From Sisyra terminalis (Eukaryota; Arthropoda; Insecta; Neuroptera; Sisyridae), in NCBI GenBank assembly GCA_958496175.1, contig OY292274.1:1-64000 (forward strand): 64,000 nucleotides of DNA, written 5' to 3'. Position 1 is the stretch's first letter. Every line of letters starts with the position of its first letter. Under the pieces are notes generated by a model that searched no databases, was not told where the DNA came from, and saw only the letters and a list, made by a program, of their open reading frames with translations. The position numbers and the translations under genes are program-made. Positions 10,945-22,299 of this stretch are shown here, piece after piece.

Positions 10945-11973
10945 TAAGTATTTTCTGAATGCATTTTTGAAATTTTACAATAACTACATATTGTAGGTAA
11001 ATAAATCTTATTAGTACCTATCATAATATCACATATATGGTAAGTACTTTTGTCAATGGTTGTCATTATTAAGTTTAACAAAGGTTGGATTATCGCAATG
11101 GGATAATCCCAACATTTAATATAGGTACAATTAGTAATCCAATTAGATAAAAAATTAAGAAAACAAAGTGTTAATTCAAGAAATTAGTGCCACAACAACT
11201 CTTTAACAGTTTAATTTTTTTTATTACAAAATGACAGCTTTTGAAAATAAGTAGGTAAATAAATTTTCTTCATTGAGAAAACAAGAATATCTACTAATTT
11301 ATCTTATGGTAAGATTGATTCTAATGAATATTTTTCTTTTGTCTCTCCTAGTATCTTTGCTCAATATTCAATCAAGTGTTGTTCTATTTAATAGAAATAA
11401 AAAAAAATTTATATTCTTGTACGTCAAGAATTTGAGTTTGGTTATTTCATTTTGATAATAAATCTTATTCACTTCACTTACTGCTTTGAATGATTTATTG
11501 TTGCATTCTTAATTTAATTTTGTAGAAACTAGAATGCTCGATTGTTGTGTAGAATTTTCTGACCATCTGGTCGTAGGGGGTGGGGGTACCTACTTACTGG
11601 ATTTGTAAGGTTCTTGGTAAACGAACGAAAGCTTTTCAATAAGTATCCTAATGTGATTTTCTTTCTTCCGTTCTTCCGCCACTCTGCTGTAGTCCGCTTG
11701 TTTTAAACATTAAACATTAGAAATGATCCTTCTTATGGTGTTGTCAGATCGCTGATCTTATATCACTGAGAATGATTGGTGAGAATAATTTTTGTTTCTT
11801 TAATCCTCGATGGAGGGATTCTTGGTGGTAAGTACTGGTTTGTAGGTATTGCGTAGGTATATTGGATCCTAGTCCTACTCCATATTATGGTATAATGAAG
11901 AAAAAGCGATACCTACTGGTTTTCTCGAGAAAATATTTCAGTATGGTGGTATATAGCTCTTTGCTGATTCGTT

Positions 11974-12008
11974 CTAGAGCTCCTTAGAACACCACTTCCC
12001 ACAAAAAC
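11974..12008 (-). CDS. Candidate terminal exon ending ...SKEL, U1
   Basis: Minus strand: GTTGTAG (AG at 12010-12009) opens a phase-1 frame, FCGKWCSKEL, then TAG at 11976-11974. It joins the exon at 12102-12256 through a 93-bp intron whose donor is GTAAGA. The paralogue at 14511-14539 ends ...SLDEL with TAA at the same aligned position: the stop is conserved although TAG and TAA differ. This supports real past coding use. The -KEL/-DEL ends resemble ER-retention signals but do not match them well, so I give this no weight. Confidence 0.38.
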
Positions 12009-12101
12009 CTACAACAATTTCCAAAAATCAATCATTGCTCTTTCCTTCTCACCTCACCACCATTTTGATTAACTTTCAAATAGTTTTATGATAAATCTTA
12101 C

Positions 12102-12256
12102 CTACGTTCCCTTGTTCCATAGTTTCCTTTTCACTTAAATGTGTTGACATGTGGTGGTACATAGTTGCCTCCATTACTACATGTTCTTTGGCAACATCTC
12201 GATTCGATTGGCTACTAGGTCTTTTTTTTTGTCGTTCTCATTTCCTAAGTGGTACC
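12102..12256 (-). pseudogene. Internal phase-1 exon, frameshifted in U1
   Basis: This is the U1 copy of the exon at 38250-38405. The acceptor (GTGGACTTAG) and donor (GTAG|GTAAGA) are the same. The A/T homopolymer in the exon has 9 residues here against 10 in U2 and U3. The exon is therefore 155 rather than 156 bases, which breaks the frame shortly after GNEND. Four or so further substitutions relative to U2 cluster in and near this exon. Homopolymer sequencing error is an alternative to a true frameshift. Confidence 0.5.
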
Positions 12257-14510
12257 CTAAGTCCACAAAGAAAGATTCTAATGCATGAAGATCTCCTGAA
12301 GAGAATTCGAAGAATGCTACCTTCTCCTCTTCACATTTAAATATCTTCTTTACAAATTATTTCAACTGCAGTTGAGTTGCTTGCATAACGCGGACTTTCT
12401 ACATACATTTGCCAATCATTTATGCTAAAAAATAAAACACAGATTCTAGATCTAGATGTCGTCTCAATTTTTATATCTTATAAGTTGTACCAAGTTTATA
12501 AAAAAAAGACAATAGTAGATATGTAGATACTGACACTTTACCACGAGAGTTCGAAGAAGAAGAAGAAGTCCATTTTTTTTTGAGACATTTCCAGTAGTAT
12601 TAAACTTATTTTCATTTCAGCAAACATTTCCCACTGATTTTCCCTTGACCATATATCATCTACATAAATAAGAAAGACAACAACGTTTAAGTTAAACAAT
12701 CAATGTTTCTACCTATCCTAACTTTATTTATATACCTTTTAGAAACATTTCTTTTAATTTCTTTCTCTAAACACCTGTTGAAGATCCTATGATCTTCTTG
12801 TTCGTACAAAATCGACGATTAAACTTAGGTTATAGTTAAAAAAAATTCTTTTAACTTATAACTTGGTTGTCGTCAAGACGTCATCAAGACTTCAGCTTCA
12901 ACTGACGACCACCATTGTGGGTGGTGTGGTCCGATAATTCAATAATCGAACTGTTCCAAGTCCTTTACTACCTAAAAAAAATAATAATCGCTGTATAAAC
13001 ACGAAAACAATAGTACGTTGGGTATATGATGAACATACGAAAACTTTTTCAAGTTTAAACTCCATAGAAAATATTATCAATTATACAATGTAATTTAGCT
13101 GTATTTGTACTAAAAGGGCAATGGTTATACGTTATTACCTTTTTTAAAACTATTTCACTGATTTCACTAATCAATAATGGTAAAACTTGTTCTTTAAAGT
13201 CAACAAATATCGGTTTGTTTTGTTTGCTTATACTACTTATATGATGCGGTCCATCCAGGGGAATAGTGATAAATATTTTTGACCATACGTCGGAAAATAC
13301 ATGGAAAATTTTTAAATATTTTTGGAAATTTAGGCAAGTTAACCGTAGCTGATTGTAGCGCTAACTATCCAAGATACACGCAACTATTTCAAATAAAAAT
13401 GGTAAACTAACATTTGACTTTATCGGCTTTATATATCATGAAGTAAAAAAATGTTTACAAAATTAATATTTCTTTTTATAATTTAAAAGAAGATCAATAA
13501 GTTCAGTTAATTATTCACAACAAAAAAAAAGAAAAAAAAAAGGAATTGGAAAATCAACTTTCTATAGCAATACCATTAAAAGTAATCTCACTACCTATGG
13601 AAAAAATGTCTTCGATTTCTTTGGACTTTTTCCACTTATATACAAACATCATTTTCTTGAAATTGACTTGGGATATTTTCAGAAAAATTGATGTAATTAA
13701 CTTGTGATTTGATGGTGGAAAAGTTACAACATAAGCTATCAGAACAAAGCTTCTGAGTTTAATTTTTTAATATGTTCCAGATTATTATTTTTTTTGCCTT
13801 AAAACGGTTGATTTTTTTCTATTCAAAACTAATAATTAAACACTCAAATAAAGAGAAAAAAAAAAAAAAAGAAATGTCTATGAATTTTAATCAATTACCA
13901 GAATATTTAGTAGGTACTAAGCTCTACATATTATCTATAAGTGATAGCATTTCTTATCAAATTTTCTCTGTATGAATCAATGAGAAAATAATCGTTGCAC
14001 TAAAAAAATTACATTTCTTTTCTCTTTATTTCCTTACAATTCATTGTATTCAATGATTAACTTCAATATATTTTCTTTCAAGATGATTTCCAATAATGAT
14101 CTGGGGCAGGGGCATTTACAATGTTAAATTTCAGTCAATCAGAATACAACGATTTGTATCTTTGTACCTCAGAAATTTAAGTTTGGTGATTTTCGTTGTG
14201 TTAATATGGTTTCTCAATATCTTATCGTTGTTCTTCCTCTTCTTCTGATATCTACCATGCTTTACCAACACATTAGAATTGGTTCTGTTGGCTTTTAAAA
14301 TTGCTGATATGATTCGACTGAGAATGATTCGTTAGTTTTTTTCATTTCTTTTATTCTTGAAGAAGAGATTTTTGGTGCTCATTTGTATTGTATATATCAA
14401 GATGATTTTTGCAATCAATTGTAAAACATTAGTCTCCATATGTTGACGAAAACGATTCTGGTATCCTGGATGAAATATGTAAGTGGATAGCTCCTTTAGA
14501 TAGATCCAGT
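12257..14510. other. A+T-rich DNA with diverged copy of 34.8-36.3 kb
   Basis: From about 12280 to 14090 this aligns loosely with 34820-36300 (for example GGTCCGATAAT(T/C)CAATAATCGA at about 12928 and 35407). The minus strand at about 12335-12290 encodes a Glu-rich stretch, KCEEEKVAFFEFSSGDLHAL, matched by a (GAG)n-expanded EEEEEEEE-VVFF version at 34.86 kb. Nothing else coding is visible. The ORFs at 12898-13080 and 13772-13975 have no support. Confidence 0.45.
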
Positions 14511-15110
14511 TTAAAGCTCATCAAGGCTACTTTTGTTGCCTACAAAAAATTCCAAAATCAGTAATCAAAATCAATCTTCCCACTTCGATTCGATTCGATT
14601 TTGATGAGTAGCCTTAGATAATCTTAAGTTAAATTTTACCTTCGTTTCCTTTTGTAGTTATCGTTTTTTATAGATGAGTGCATGTTGTATAGTTGCTACC
14701 ACTATCACTACGTTTCTTTCGGTAATAGTTCGATTGATTGCTTTATCAAATTGTTTTGTCGTTGTCATTTCCTCAACGGTTTGAAACCTACTACAATAAA
14801 GTCATGTTTTTAGTTAAATTTCGACTATTATGTGTTATTTTGAAGTTTTTTACTGTTTTAACTTTTATGCAGTTGTCTACAAAGGACTTGATATGAAGTG
14901 AAACTTGAGGTAATCTCACCAAATCTTCGTAAATTTTTTTACATCTTATTGTCGTCGTAGGTACCATTAATTTCATCTTAGGACTCCCAAACAAAAGGCG
15001 AAGACAGCGACGTGCAAAAGCAAGAACCGAAGAAGGTTCGTCGTATGAAAGCTGGTCCACTTTTAGTCGTAACGAGTTCGGTTTAGATGTCCAGTAGGTA
15101 AAACTTTCGT
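14511..15110 (-). pseudogene. Inverted, decayed gene copy: exon A, exon B, terminal exon
   Basis: Three minus-strand blocks in order. Block A (about 15110-14860) reads DQLSYDEPSSVLAFARRCLR, then PKMKLM, IRCKKIYEDLVRLPQVSLHI, KSFVDNCIKVK. The + strand copies at 17.1-17.4 and 26.5-26.65 kb keep the same residues (for example YEDFVKLLQV and FKSFVDNC). Block B (14790-14640; acceptor TTTATTGTAG, donor GAAG|GTAAAA) aligns with the exon at 12102-12256 but carries frame changes and a TAA. Block C (14539-14511) reads NKSSLDEL then TAA. The Cys-Tyr...Cys arrangement in RCKKIYED...VDNC is notable. The copy cannot make an intact product. No family was recognised. Confidence 0.5.
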
Positions 15111-15682
15111 AAGTAGGTACAGCAACTTGTTGTTCAAGTCGTGGACCATTCGGCGACCATTCAGTGAATTAGAAACGAGAAAGCATCTTGAGTCTTCAAG
15201 GTACAAAAAGCTCTGCCAATTTACATGGCCAATTTAAACGTCTGCTTTCAATACGGACTGCCAAACAGCGTTGATTATTGGGATAGCAGTTTTCAGTTGG
15301 AGTATTCAAATCATGTCATCCTTAAATTGAATAAAAATTGATGAATTCAGAACAAAGTTTCCCTTTGTCGCTATTTTTGGTTTAAAATTTTTCATATAGC
15401 TACATATAGAAACTAACTTACGTTCAAATCATCCAAGACTAGGTGACATTCAGATGAAAATTTCGTCACTGCAGCACTTCCCTCAACTTTACGCAGTCCA
15501 TGAGCTGGTATCTAGGTGGATAGGTACCATATATTTCCAATCTTCCAATTCATTTACTCTTTTTCATGTCCATGTTTCAAGTGAATCTTAAAACAACAAC
15601 AACAACAACAACTAAATATACCTACATTCCTATGATTAATTAGTAGTGGTTCATTAAAAAAAACTTATAAGCTAGTAAACCA
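15111..15682. other. Non-coding stretch with (AAC)n
   Basis: No coding block seen. An (AAC) microsatellite lies at about 15592-15612. The right end, at GTAAACCA 15675-15682, is the left breakpoint of the segment missing from U2. Confidence 0.5.
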
Positions 15683-16904
15683 ACTACATACCTACAAAAC
15701 TTACTTCTCATTTCTTCTAAATCAACCTAATAGATCGGAAATCGCCTTTAATTGAACCTAAAAACTTTTTGGCTTAGAAACAACACATGGGAAGGAATCT
15801 CCAATGTTCAAATACGATTCACCAAATGAATGCAGCAATTGCAACTATTTCTACGATCAATAACTATTTTGAAAATTGCAATAATTGTAAAATAAACTAA
15901 TACTTACATGGGATTGTAAATAATATTATTTTTGTAAGAGAAAACTGACAATTCGTTGTGCAATGATAATCTTTTATTTTTACCGTTAGAATTATTCAAG
16001 GAGTCGTCGGGAATAAGGGGAATGTTGGGAGGTAAATGTTGGAAAGGTTTATGATACTATTCATTTCTCTCTCATACTTGCATCTCATCGATCTCATCTA
16101 CTTATTTTACTATTAATACGCATACATACGTACGATATCATCTACACACGTTAGAAAATAAAAGTTGACTTTATTACTTTATATCTATCCAGTAACTCTA
16201 TTCTATACATTACTAAGTGTAATTCGTTCCATAAAATAATAAGAAATATTAAATTAAACCAACGTTCGTTGTAATAAAATAACGTTATTCTTTAATTATT
16301 AAACTCAAATCACTTCCTTTAGCAAAAATGAAAATTTGAAAATAACCACACTTTTGAGTTTGACATGCGTACTTATAATGAACATAAACAACTATAAATC
16401 ACCTGTTGTTTTGGTCGACCAAGTTGCAATGAATTTTGTGCATTATTAATTAAATTTCCCAATTTATAAAGAAATTAATATGCATAATGATAGTTGAGTG
16501 TTTGGTGCATCCATTAGAATATGAAAATGGAAAACTGTACGTAAATTTTTCAAATTGTCGATCGATAAAAATTGCACTGTACTGTATTGAGGTTGGTTTT
16601 TCATGCATAAGTAAAAAGTAATTTTCTCTTAATTGTTCCCTTAAAATTTTGTTGTTAATTGTCATTGTTTGATTAGATTTAATCGATTGCATTATTATAT
16701 TTCCGAAATTGGTATTGAAATTTCCCAAAATAGGTAACAATGGAACACAAATAAGTGCTACTTATTGGTTTTGCATGTGGTATAGTTATTACACTTAATA
16801 TATTAGATATTCGAACAATATCAATGTATGTTTTATTGACTTAATCTTAGGGTTTATGAAATATTGCCCCTTATGTTTGACGTCAACATTGAAAAGTTAT
16901 TTTA
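15683..16904. other. 1,222-bp segment present in U1, deleted from U2
   Basis: U2 joins GTAAACCA (41821-41828) directly to AATAATTCC (41829 onward), removing exactly this interval, with a single shared A as possible microhomology. The interval is the ancestral state: its right-hand part (about 15985-16890) is the diverged partner of 25500-26190 and lies in the same order before the 17-kb exon copy as that partner does before the 26-kb copy. The 47-base microexon of the partner (25768-25814) is decayed here: the acceptor is TTATAAAG and the donor GTACGT. The minus-strand ORF 16450-16740 has no support. Confidence 0.9.
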
Positions 16905-17009
16905 AATAATTCCAATAATTTCAATAATGGAACCATTTGGTAGTAGGTAGGTACCGTACTGGAATCAGGAGTATTGACTCTTTGTTTAGTTACCAGGTTC
17001 ATATTACTG

Positions 17010-17483
17010 CACGGATCAGATGATGAAGATTTGGTACCAACGAAGTTCTACAAACTACTATCCTCAAGTACTAATCCAAGACATGGGTCGAAAGTAATAA
17101 TGCGGAAATGCAGGAGGATAGTGAACAATGTTCCCAAGTTTTTCCCCAATTCGAGTTCCTTGGAAACGGCCATGCATGCGATGCCATCAAGAAACTGCTG
17201 TATCTATTGGGCAACAAACCGAATTCGTTACGATTAAAACTGGACCAGCTTTCATACGACCAACCTTCTTCGGTTCTTGCTTTTGCACGTTGCTGTCCTC
17301 GCCTTTTTTTTGGAGTCCTAAGATGAAATTAATGATACTACTACTACCTACGACAGTAAGATGTAAAAAATTGACCAAGATTTTGTGAGATTACTTCAAG
17401 TTTTACTTCACTTCAAGTCCCCTGGAGGCAACTGCATCAAAGTTAAATTATAGATGTCTAAAGGCAATCAGCTTTTGTTTGTG
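17010..17483 (+). pseudogene. Exon A copy on + strand (17 kb), frame-disrupted
   Basis: It matches the inverted copy at 14.9-15.1 kb and the + copies at 22.3 and 26.4 kb. One frame reads EDSEQCSQVFPQFEFLGNGH, ACDAIKKLLYLLGNKPNSLR, LKLDQLSYDQPSSVLAFARC, then after a one-base shift DFVRLLQVLLHF and NCIKVK. The 26-kb copy keeps SQVFPQFEFL and DFVKLLQVLLNF. A strong 5' splice site, GTG|GTAAGTAAG, lies at 17484. Shifts and stops show that this copy is broken. No family was recognised; a Cys/Tyr/Cys spacing is visible. U2 copy: 41934-42407. Confidence 0.48.
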
Positions 17484-17557
17484 GTAAGTAAGTATGAAAA
17501 CCTTTGGAACATAGTAACAGTAGATTACAATATTAAAAAAATATTTGTTTTAGTTAG

Positions 17558-17598
17558 TTGGAAATGAAAGACAAAAACTCTTTACGTATAAATGCTAA
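17558..17598 (+). CDS. Exon B copy (17 kb), small terminal exon
   Basis: After a 74-bp intron (donor at 17484, acceptor TTTTAGTTAG) the phase-1 frame reads GNERQKLFTYKC then TAA. The 26-kb paralogue reads GSERETLFTYKS then TAA at the same place. Conservative replacements and a conserved stop support coding. The GNE start also matches the exon at 38250-38405 (YHLGNENDKKK). An alternative longer frame from 17558 (NSLRINAKFWCTSTKK) is also partly shared with 26.75 kb, so the choice of frame is not certain. U2 copy: 42482-42522. Confidence 0.35.
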
Positions 17599-17599
17599 G

Positions 17600-18279
17600 T
17601 TTTGGTGTACATCCACAAAAAAATGGCCTGTAGTGAAAACGCTTTTCGAACGAATCTTGGAATACAGGATAGGTACATGGATTCAGAAAATTAGAACTCA
17701 ACTATTGGTCGAAGGTATAGACCGAAGTAATGAATTCTAATGAATGTCAGAATAACGTTGGACACCGTTTAAGTAACCAGTTACATGCAACACCGCAGTA
17801 GTATCTACAGGAAAAATCAGAAAAAGTGCATTCAGTAGTACTTAGAAAGTCATTTCATTAATAATAAGGAGACAATATTCAAGTATGTAAGTTGAAATTA
17901 TTTACTAATTTACATTAGTAGGTACCTACTGGTTGATATGGATAATTTTATTATTGTATGTAGTTTATGTTACAAAGAATTAATCGTGAAAAATTATTAG
18001 TTCATCTGTATTTATCTGAACAGTTCGGTAAAATGTACCTAATATATGCTAGACGGAAAAAAGATTAATGCGGCATAATATGATTAAAAATTTAAAATTT
18101 TTATGACTAAATATTTTATTACAATTTCAACTGTCCTCTTTTCTGCTATAAATTCTAGCTTCTTGTTATAATATATTTTTATTATTTTATCTATAAACAT
18201 TATTAGTTGATCGTTTCTTCATAAGGCTTATAAGATTGAATTCATGCAATCAATCTCAAATGTTATTTTTTTCTTTTAG
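17600..18279. other. Non-coding stretch with U1/U2 indels
   Basis: U1 carries a 10-bp tandem duplication (AATGAATTCT) near 17733 relative to U2, and U2 has 3 extra bases near 42885. No coding block found beyond the alternative frame of the preceding exon. Confidence 0.5.
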
Positions 18280-18394
18280 TGTTCCTTGATTCTTTCCGCG
18301 AATGGAGATTTCATTTGAAGATTTTTGGACTGGTGTGAAAGATATGCATTCGACACCAAAAACTGCTCTAAAGCAGTACATTTGCAAAGCATAG
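18280..18394 (+). CDS. Candidate small exon, two competing frames
   Basis: A good acceptor (TTTTTTTCTTTTAG, AG at 18278-18279) is followed by two short frames. The phase-1 frame reads FLDSFREWRFHLKIFGLV then TGA at 18336-18338. A second frame from ATG 18302 reads MEISFEDFWTGVKDMHSTPK then TALKQYICKA and TAG at 18392-18394. The second is longer and better balanced but would follow an in-frame stop if spliced here. U2 copy at 43197-43311 is identical by eye. No family was recognised. Confidence 0.32.
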
Positions 18395-20218
18395 GTATTA
18401 TTCAAACTCAACTCAACCATAGTTTATCGTTTTTTTCACATAAGTAAAACATCATTAATCATGGATATTGTATATAGGAAGACGATAGTATTTCGTGAAA
18501 GTTATACGATAGGCATACGCGTTCTATTATAGGCTAGGGGAAAAGTAATTTTAAATTTATTTACAGTTACTATAAAACTTACAGTATCCATATAGATTTA
18601 ATAATAGTTATAGTTTCAATCAAATTATGTAACCCAAGTCAATAGGAATATATCACAATAGGAATATTTGAATCAGCTTCCTATGAAATTCTGGTAACTA
18701 CATTACCGACTTTTTTCAACAAACAATTTTTTTACTGAAAAACTCGTTTTTCTTTAAATTTTTCTTATAGAAATAGAAAAATTGTGTTTTAAAATTCATT
18801 TTATTAATTGAACATTTGATTTTCGCCAAGTTTTTTGTTAATTCGTGTTTGAAAAAAATAATTAAATCATATATGTAACAATTGTTGTTTGAAAACAAAA
18901 AAAGAATTGTTTTCAACAGCAGACATATTGGTGATTTTGACTCGTTTTTACTTAAGTAACTTCATGTATTTATTTTAGTGGTACATAGTAAGTTTTTTAT
19001 TATAAAAATTACCAACTATTATGTTTAAATATAGAGTTTGTGTATTTGTGGAATACTGGACATTGTTATATTCAACTTTTATCGACAAATTATAGCAGAA
19101 AATGGGTTGACGAATTGCACAGGTTAGATATGCATGTTCTATTTGGACTATTATTTTTCCTGTTTTCAAATTATCTGATTACTTTGTATTAGAGTATAGG
19201 GCAGTTAGCAAGTTTTAAAGAACACAACAATAGATTGGAATTAATGTGAACGTTACAACAATCAGTTTTTAGAGTCAATAAATTTAACATGGAATAACAA
19301 TAGGGTATTCAAATATGATAGTAAGAGATGTGTTTATTTTGGCAATTTTTCAACAGTTACGACTTTCATAGGAATTTTCAGATATTTGTACTAAACTTTT
19401 AAAGAAGATGATTGTGTAATCATATCTCTGGAATACCAATATTTCCTTCAAATCTAAATTTCGATTTGGTAACATTATAAAACCAGTTTCTTTCAGATTT
19501 GGTGCATTTCTGTTCAATGAGGATGGAGAGTGGATATGTATGGAACACATAATATGTAATAATCAATAAGATCTTTGGAAATAGCAATATTAATGATCAT
19601 AATGATGAATGGAATCAATCTCAAATAATTAAGAGTTCCTCAATTGACATGAATTTTGAACTGAACTATCGCTGAGAGCCATGGAGTGAAATTTACTATC
19701 AATACATTAAGATGCTACCGATTGATTGCTGACTTTATTATTCCATCGAAGGATTATATTATATATTACTGCTACTCTACACTATTAAGTTCTAAATACA
19801 TTTGTCGTTGTAGAATTGTGAAACGATTGAATATTTGAAACCAAATATACACTAATCATACAATTTGTAAAAATTAAATCAAATCTACAGCCCATGCTGT
19901 GGATTTAGATAATTAAGACCCTATTTAGTCTAAATAATATCTAACATCCCTTACCCTGACAGCCTATATCAGAGATATCAATACGTTATCATATTTTTTT
20001 TATTCGATTGAAACACCTACCTGTGACATGAGACCAATCTTATGTTCTCTTCTAGTTATTTCAATTTTTATTGTATTATTTTTTTGGGGAAACAATTCTT
20101 AGATTTACTTGTATTTCTATTGGATATATGTATTTTTATCAAATGTTTTATTTCTGAATGTTTATTTTTATATTTTGATTTTATTTTAAAAATTCAAATT
20201 CCATTTTTTAATTGTGTT
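18395..20218. other. A+T-rich DNA, no gene seen
   Basis: The minus-strand ORFs at 18716-18916, 18975-19169 and 19350-19550 are unsupported and low in complexity. A short inverted pair, CAGCCCATGCTGTGG, lies near 19888. Otherwise nothing was identified. Confidence 0.5.
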
Positions 20219-21665
20219 TTTTTTTTCTGTGCAGATGCAATGGTCACGGGAAAATCTGAAGAAATGAAGAAACGAAACCAAATTGTCTTTAGTTTTTGAT
20301 TATTTTTTTCTGTTACAGATTTTTGCGGAACAATTGATAATGGAGCCGACCTCTATACCAATCGCCAAGTTATGAAAGTTAATTCAAAACAACCACCCTC
20401 TCCCCCTTGAATGTTTTAAAAAAAAATAATAGAACAATGGGAATTCTTATATTGTTAGCTTAGCGCCGCCTACCTATCCAAAATAGTTCAGTTATAATAT
20501 TATCTTAGCTTTATTGTTATTGTCTTTACGTAGTTTTTTATTAATTTTAAGTTTTTATATTCAACTGATTTGAAGAGATTAAATGTTGTTTTGTCTGTGC
20601 AGATTCGATGGATTGTCAATGTGAAAGAATTCAAAGAGATGTGTTAGCACGTTGGCCCTCAAGAAATGAAGAATTTAAAAACCTTATTTTTTTGCTTTAA
20701 TTAAATTTTATTTTCTTTGCAGATATTCTCTTGGAATGATTGCAGTCGGAAGAATTGATTAGATGAGCAATTCAAGACATGACGAAACTATTGAAATTCC
20801 TTCTTCTTCAGCCATTCAAGCCATCAAGCTTCTTATTATTACCTAATACCAGTCATCGTTATCAAATCCTATCTATAGCTTAGTTATACTTTATCTCTAT
20901 TATTCTTTTGACCCCAATATTTCACGGGAAACTAATACTACTTTAAATCAATTGAAACTAGGCTTAGGTATTATTTAGATAGAAACATTTAATACCTCTT
21001 GTTTGGGTTTCAATTTTTATAAGTTGTTTTATAACATTAACAACTTGTAACATTATACTAAATTTAATATTATATATTGGCTTAGATATATGCATTTGTG
21101 CAATAGCTGAACTTACAATTGATAAATAGTCGATTCAAAACTGCGACCCACGTCGTTCAGTCCTTTGCAATCATTAAATTTATAAAACGATAATACGAAC
21201 ACGAAATGTTCACTTTATAGATTCAAAACCTCTGCCCTACCTACCCTTAAAAGCCTATTTCTCTTATCTAGTACTCTAAAAACGTATTCTCTATCTTGAA
21301 ATTATTTTATACTAATACCTACATGAAATTATTTTTATATTTGGGGTTTATATTATATTATGTGAGATCTTTTTCGTTAATAACTTATATATATATATAT
21401 ATATACGTAGATAGATCATTAGTTTTATAAGCTTAGCTTTAGAAAATTTAGTTTAAGTTTTAAATATATAAATTAATGATTCTTTTTTCTGTGCAGATTC
21501 AATGTATCTAGGAATTGAAGGAAGCAGTTATCGTTGAACCGTAAAATATGTCATTGGGATCTTCGATTAATATTTTATAACAAAATTTAATAATAATTCT
21601 AAATTAAGTACTTTTTCTGTGCAGATTTGTGGAGTCATTTAGAAAACGTCTTACCAACTATTTGA
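20219..21665 (+). other. Array of six near-identical 3' splice sites with short ORFs
   Basis: Six acceptors of the form T-rich, CTGTGCAG, AT end at 20234, 20318 (CTGTTACAG), 20602, 20722 (CTTTGCAG), 21496 and 21624. Each opens a phase-1 frame beginning (G)AT: AMVTGKSEEMKKRNQIVFSF; FCGTIDNGADLYTNRQVMKV...; SMDCQCERIQRDVLARWPSR...; ILLE; SMYLGIEGSSYR; LWSHLENVLPTI. Each has its own stop (20297, 20408, 20698, 20737, 21535 and 21663). Three share the start AT(T/G)C(A/G)ATG, so they are probably duplicates. The last may end at a donor, GGT|GTAAGTAC, at 21783. Alternative last exons or decayed microexons are possible readings. U2 copy: 45136-46582. Confidence 0.45.
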
Positions 21666-21783
21666 TTATTTTGTGAAGCTAATTAAAACGTACGAAGTAA
21701 TACGGAGAATAAATGCAAAGAGAGGGGGAAATCAACCTGGTGGTATCCGAAAAGAAAAAGCCAACTTCTTAGACAGTTTGGTG

Positions 21784-22299
21784 TAAGTACGCAGTTTCAG
21801 TGTTCTCAAATTAATGATGAACTTGATGGCAATGACATAAACTAATAGGTATGATAATAAATGTAAATAAGTTTCAACTCACAATATCTGACAATGCTCT
21901 GACTTTATAGGAACTAGGTACCCAGTTTAATATGTTTGCATATTTTTTAATTTCCCATGGATTTTTTCTTGCTACGTTTTTGGTCAATGTAAAGCAGCAT
22001 TGTTAATATTGTATAAACAGGTAAACGATAAGTTTTAATAAATTTCGGTAAAATTAAAAATTGTCATTTCTTATAATTTCTTAGAGATATTTGGAAGTAC
22101 CTACGTCGACTCCTAAGGCTTATTGGAAGTCAGAGTGTTAATTTACTATTCGTTCATCTACGGGGATTAGAATAATATACAGATAACTGAACTCATTATG
22201 GCGAAGAAGAATTAACAGAAGTTTACATCTCAAGCTGTCTTCACTCTTCCCATTTGTTCCTTTTTTTCGTACGCTTCTGTTCCCAACTTTACTATCTTG
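21784..22299. other. Intron-like or intergenic DNA
   Basis: It starts with the strong donor GTAAGTAC at 21783. No coding block seen. The minus-strand ORF 22138-22365 is antisense to the decayed exon A copy that follows. Confidence 0.4.

Larger units (their letters stand above)
9110..11687 (+). repeat. Copy 0: diverged, gapped copy of the unit's right end
   Basis: Colinear blocks match the unit: 9110-9688 with about 31715-32250, 9690-9760 with about 33998-34070, and 10560-11687 with about 36740-37835. By eye the last block is about 90-95% identical, far lower than U1 against U2. Large parts of 32250-36740 are absent or unrecognisable. The last mismatch before near-identity with U2 begins is at 11687 (CTGCTG against CTGTTG). 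Copy 0 therefore marks the ancestral left flank of the amplification. Confidence 0.85.

Noticed and set aside
13772..13975. 67-codon + ORF in U1 and U2
   Set aside because: It is dominated by A and T runs; the diverged partner near 36.0-36.1 kb does not keep the frame, and there are no splice or poly(A) signals.
16450..16740. 96-codon minus-strand ORF, the longest in the window
   Set aside because: It lies in the segment deleted from U2, its diverged partner near 25.75-26.0 kb does not keep the frame, and the same DNA better fits a decayed + strand microexon.
17128..17388. Alternative + frame ORF (PIRVPWKRPCMRCHQETAVS...) and the antisense ORF 17187-17378
   Set aside because: They overlap exon A. 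The frame giving DQLSYD and FARxCxRL agrees better across the copies, so these are taken as shadows, although frame choice is not fully certain.
21387..21404. AT dinucleotide run, and other microsatellites such as (GAA)n at about 12553 and (AAC)n at about 15595
   Set aside because: Ordinary simple repeats, unchanged between units, with no sign of special function.
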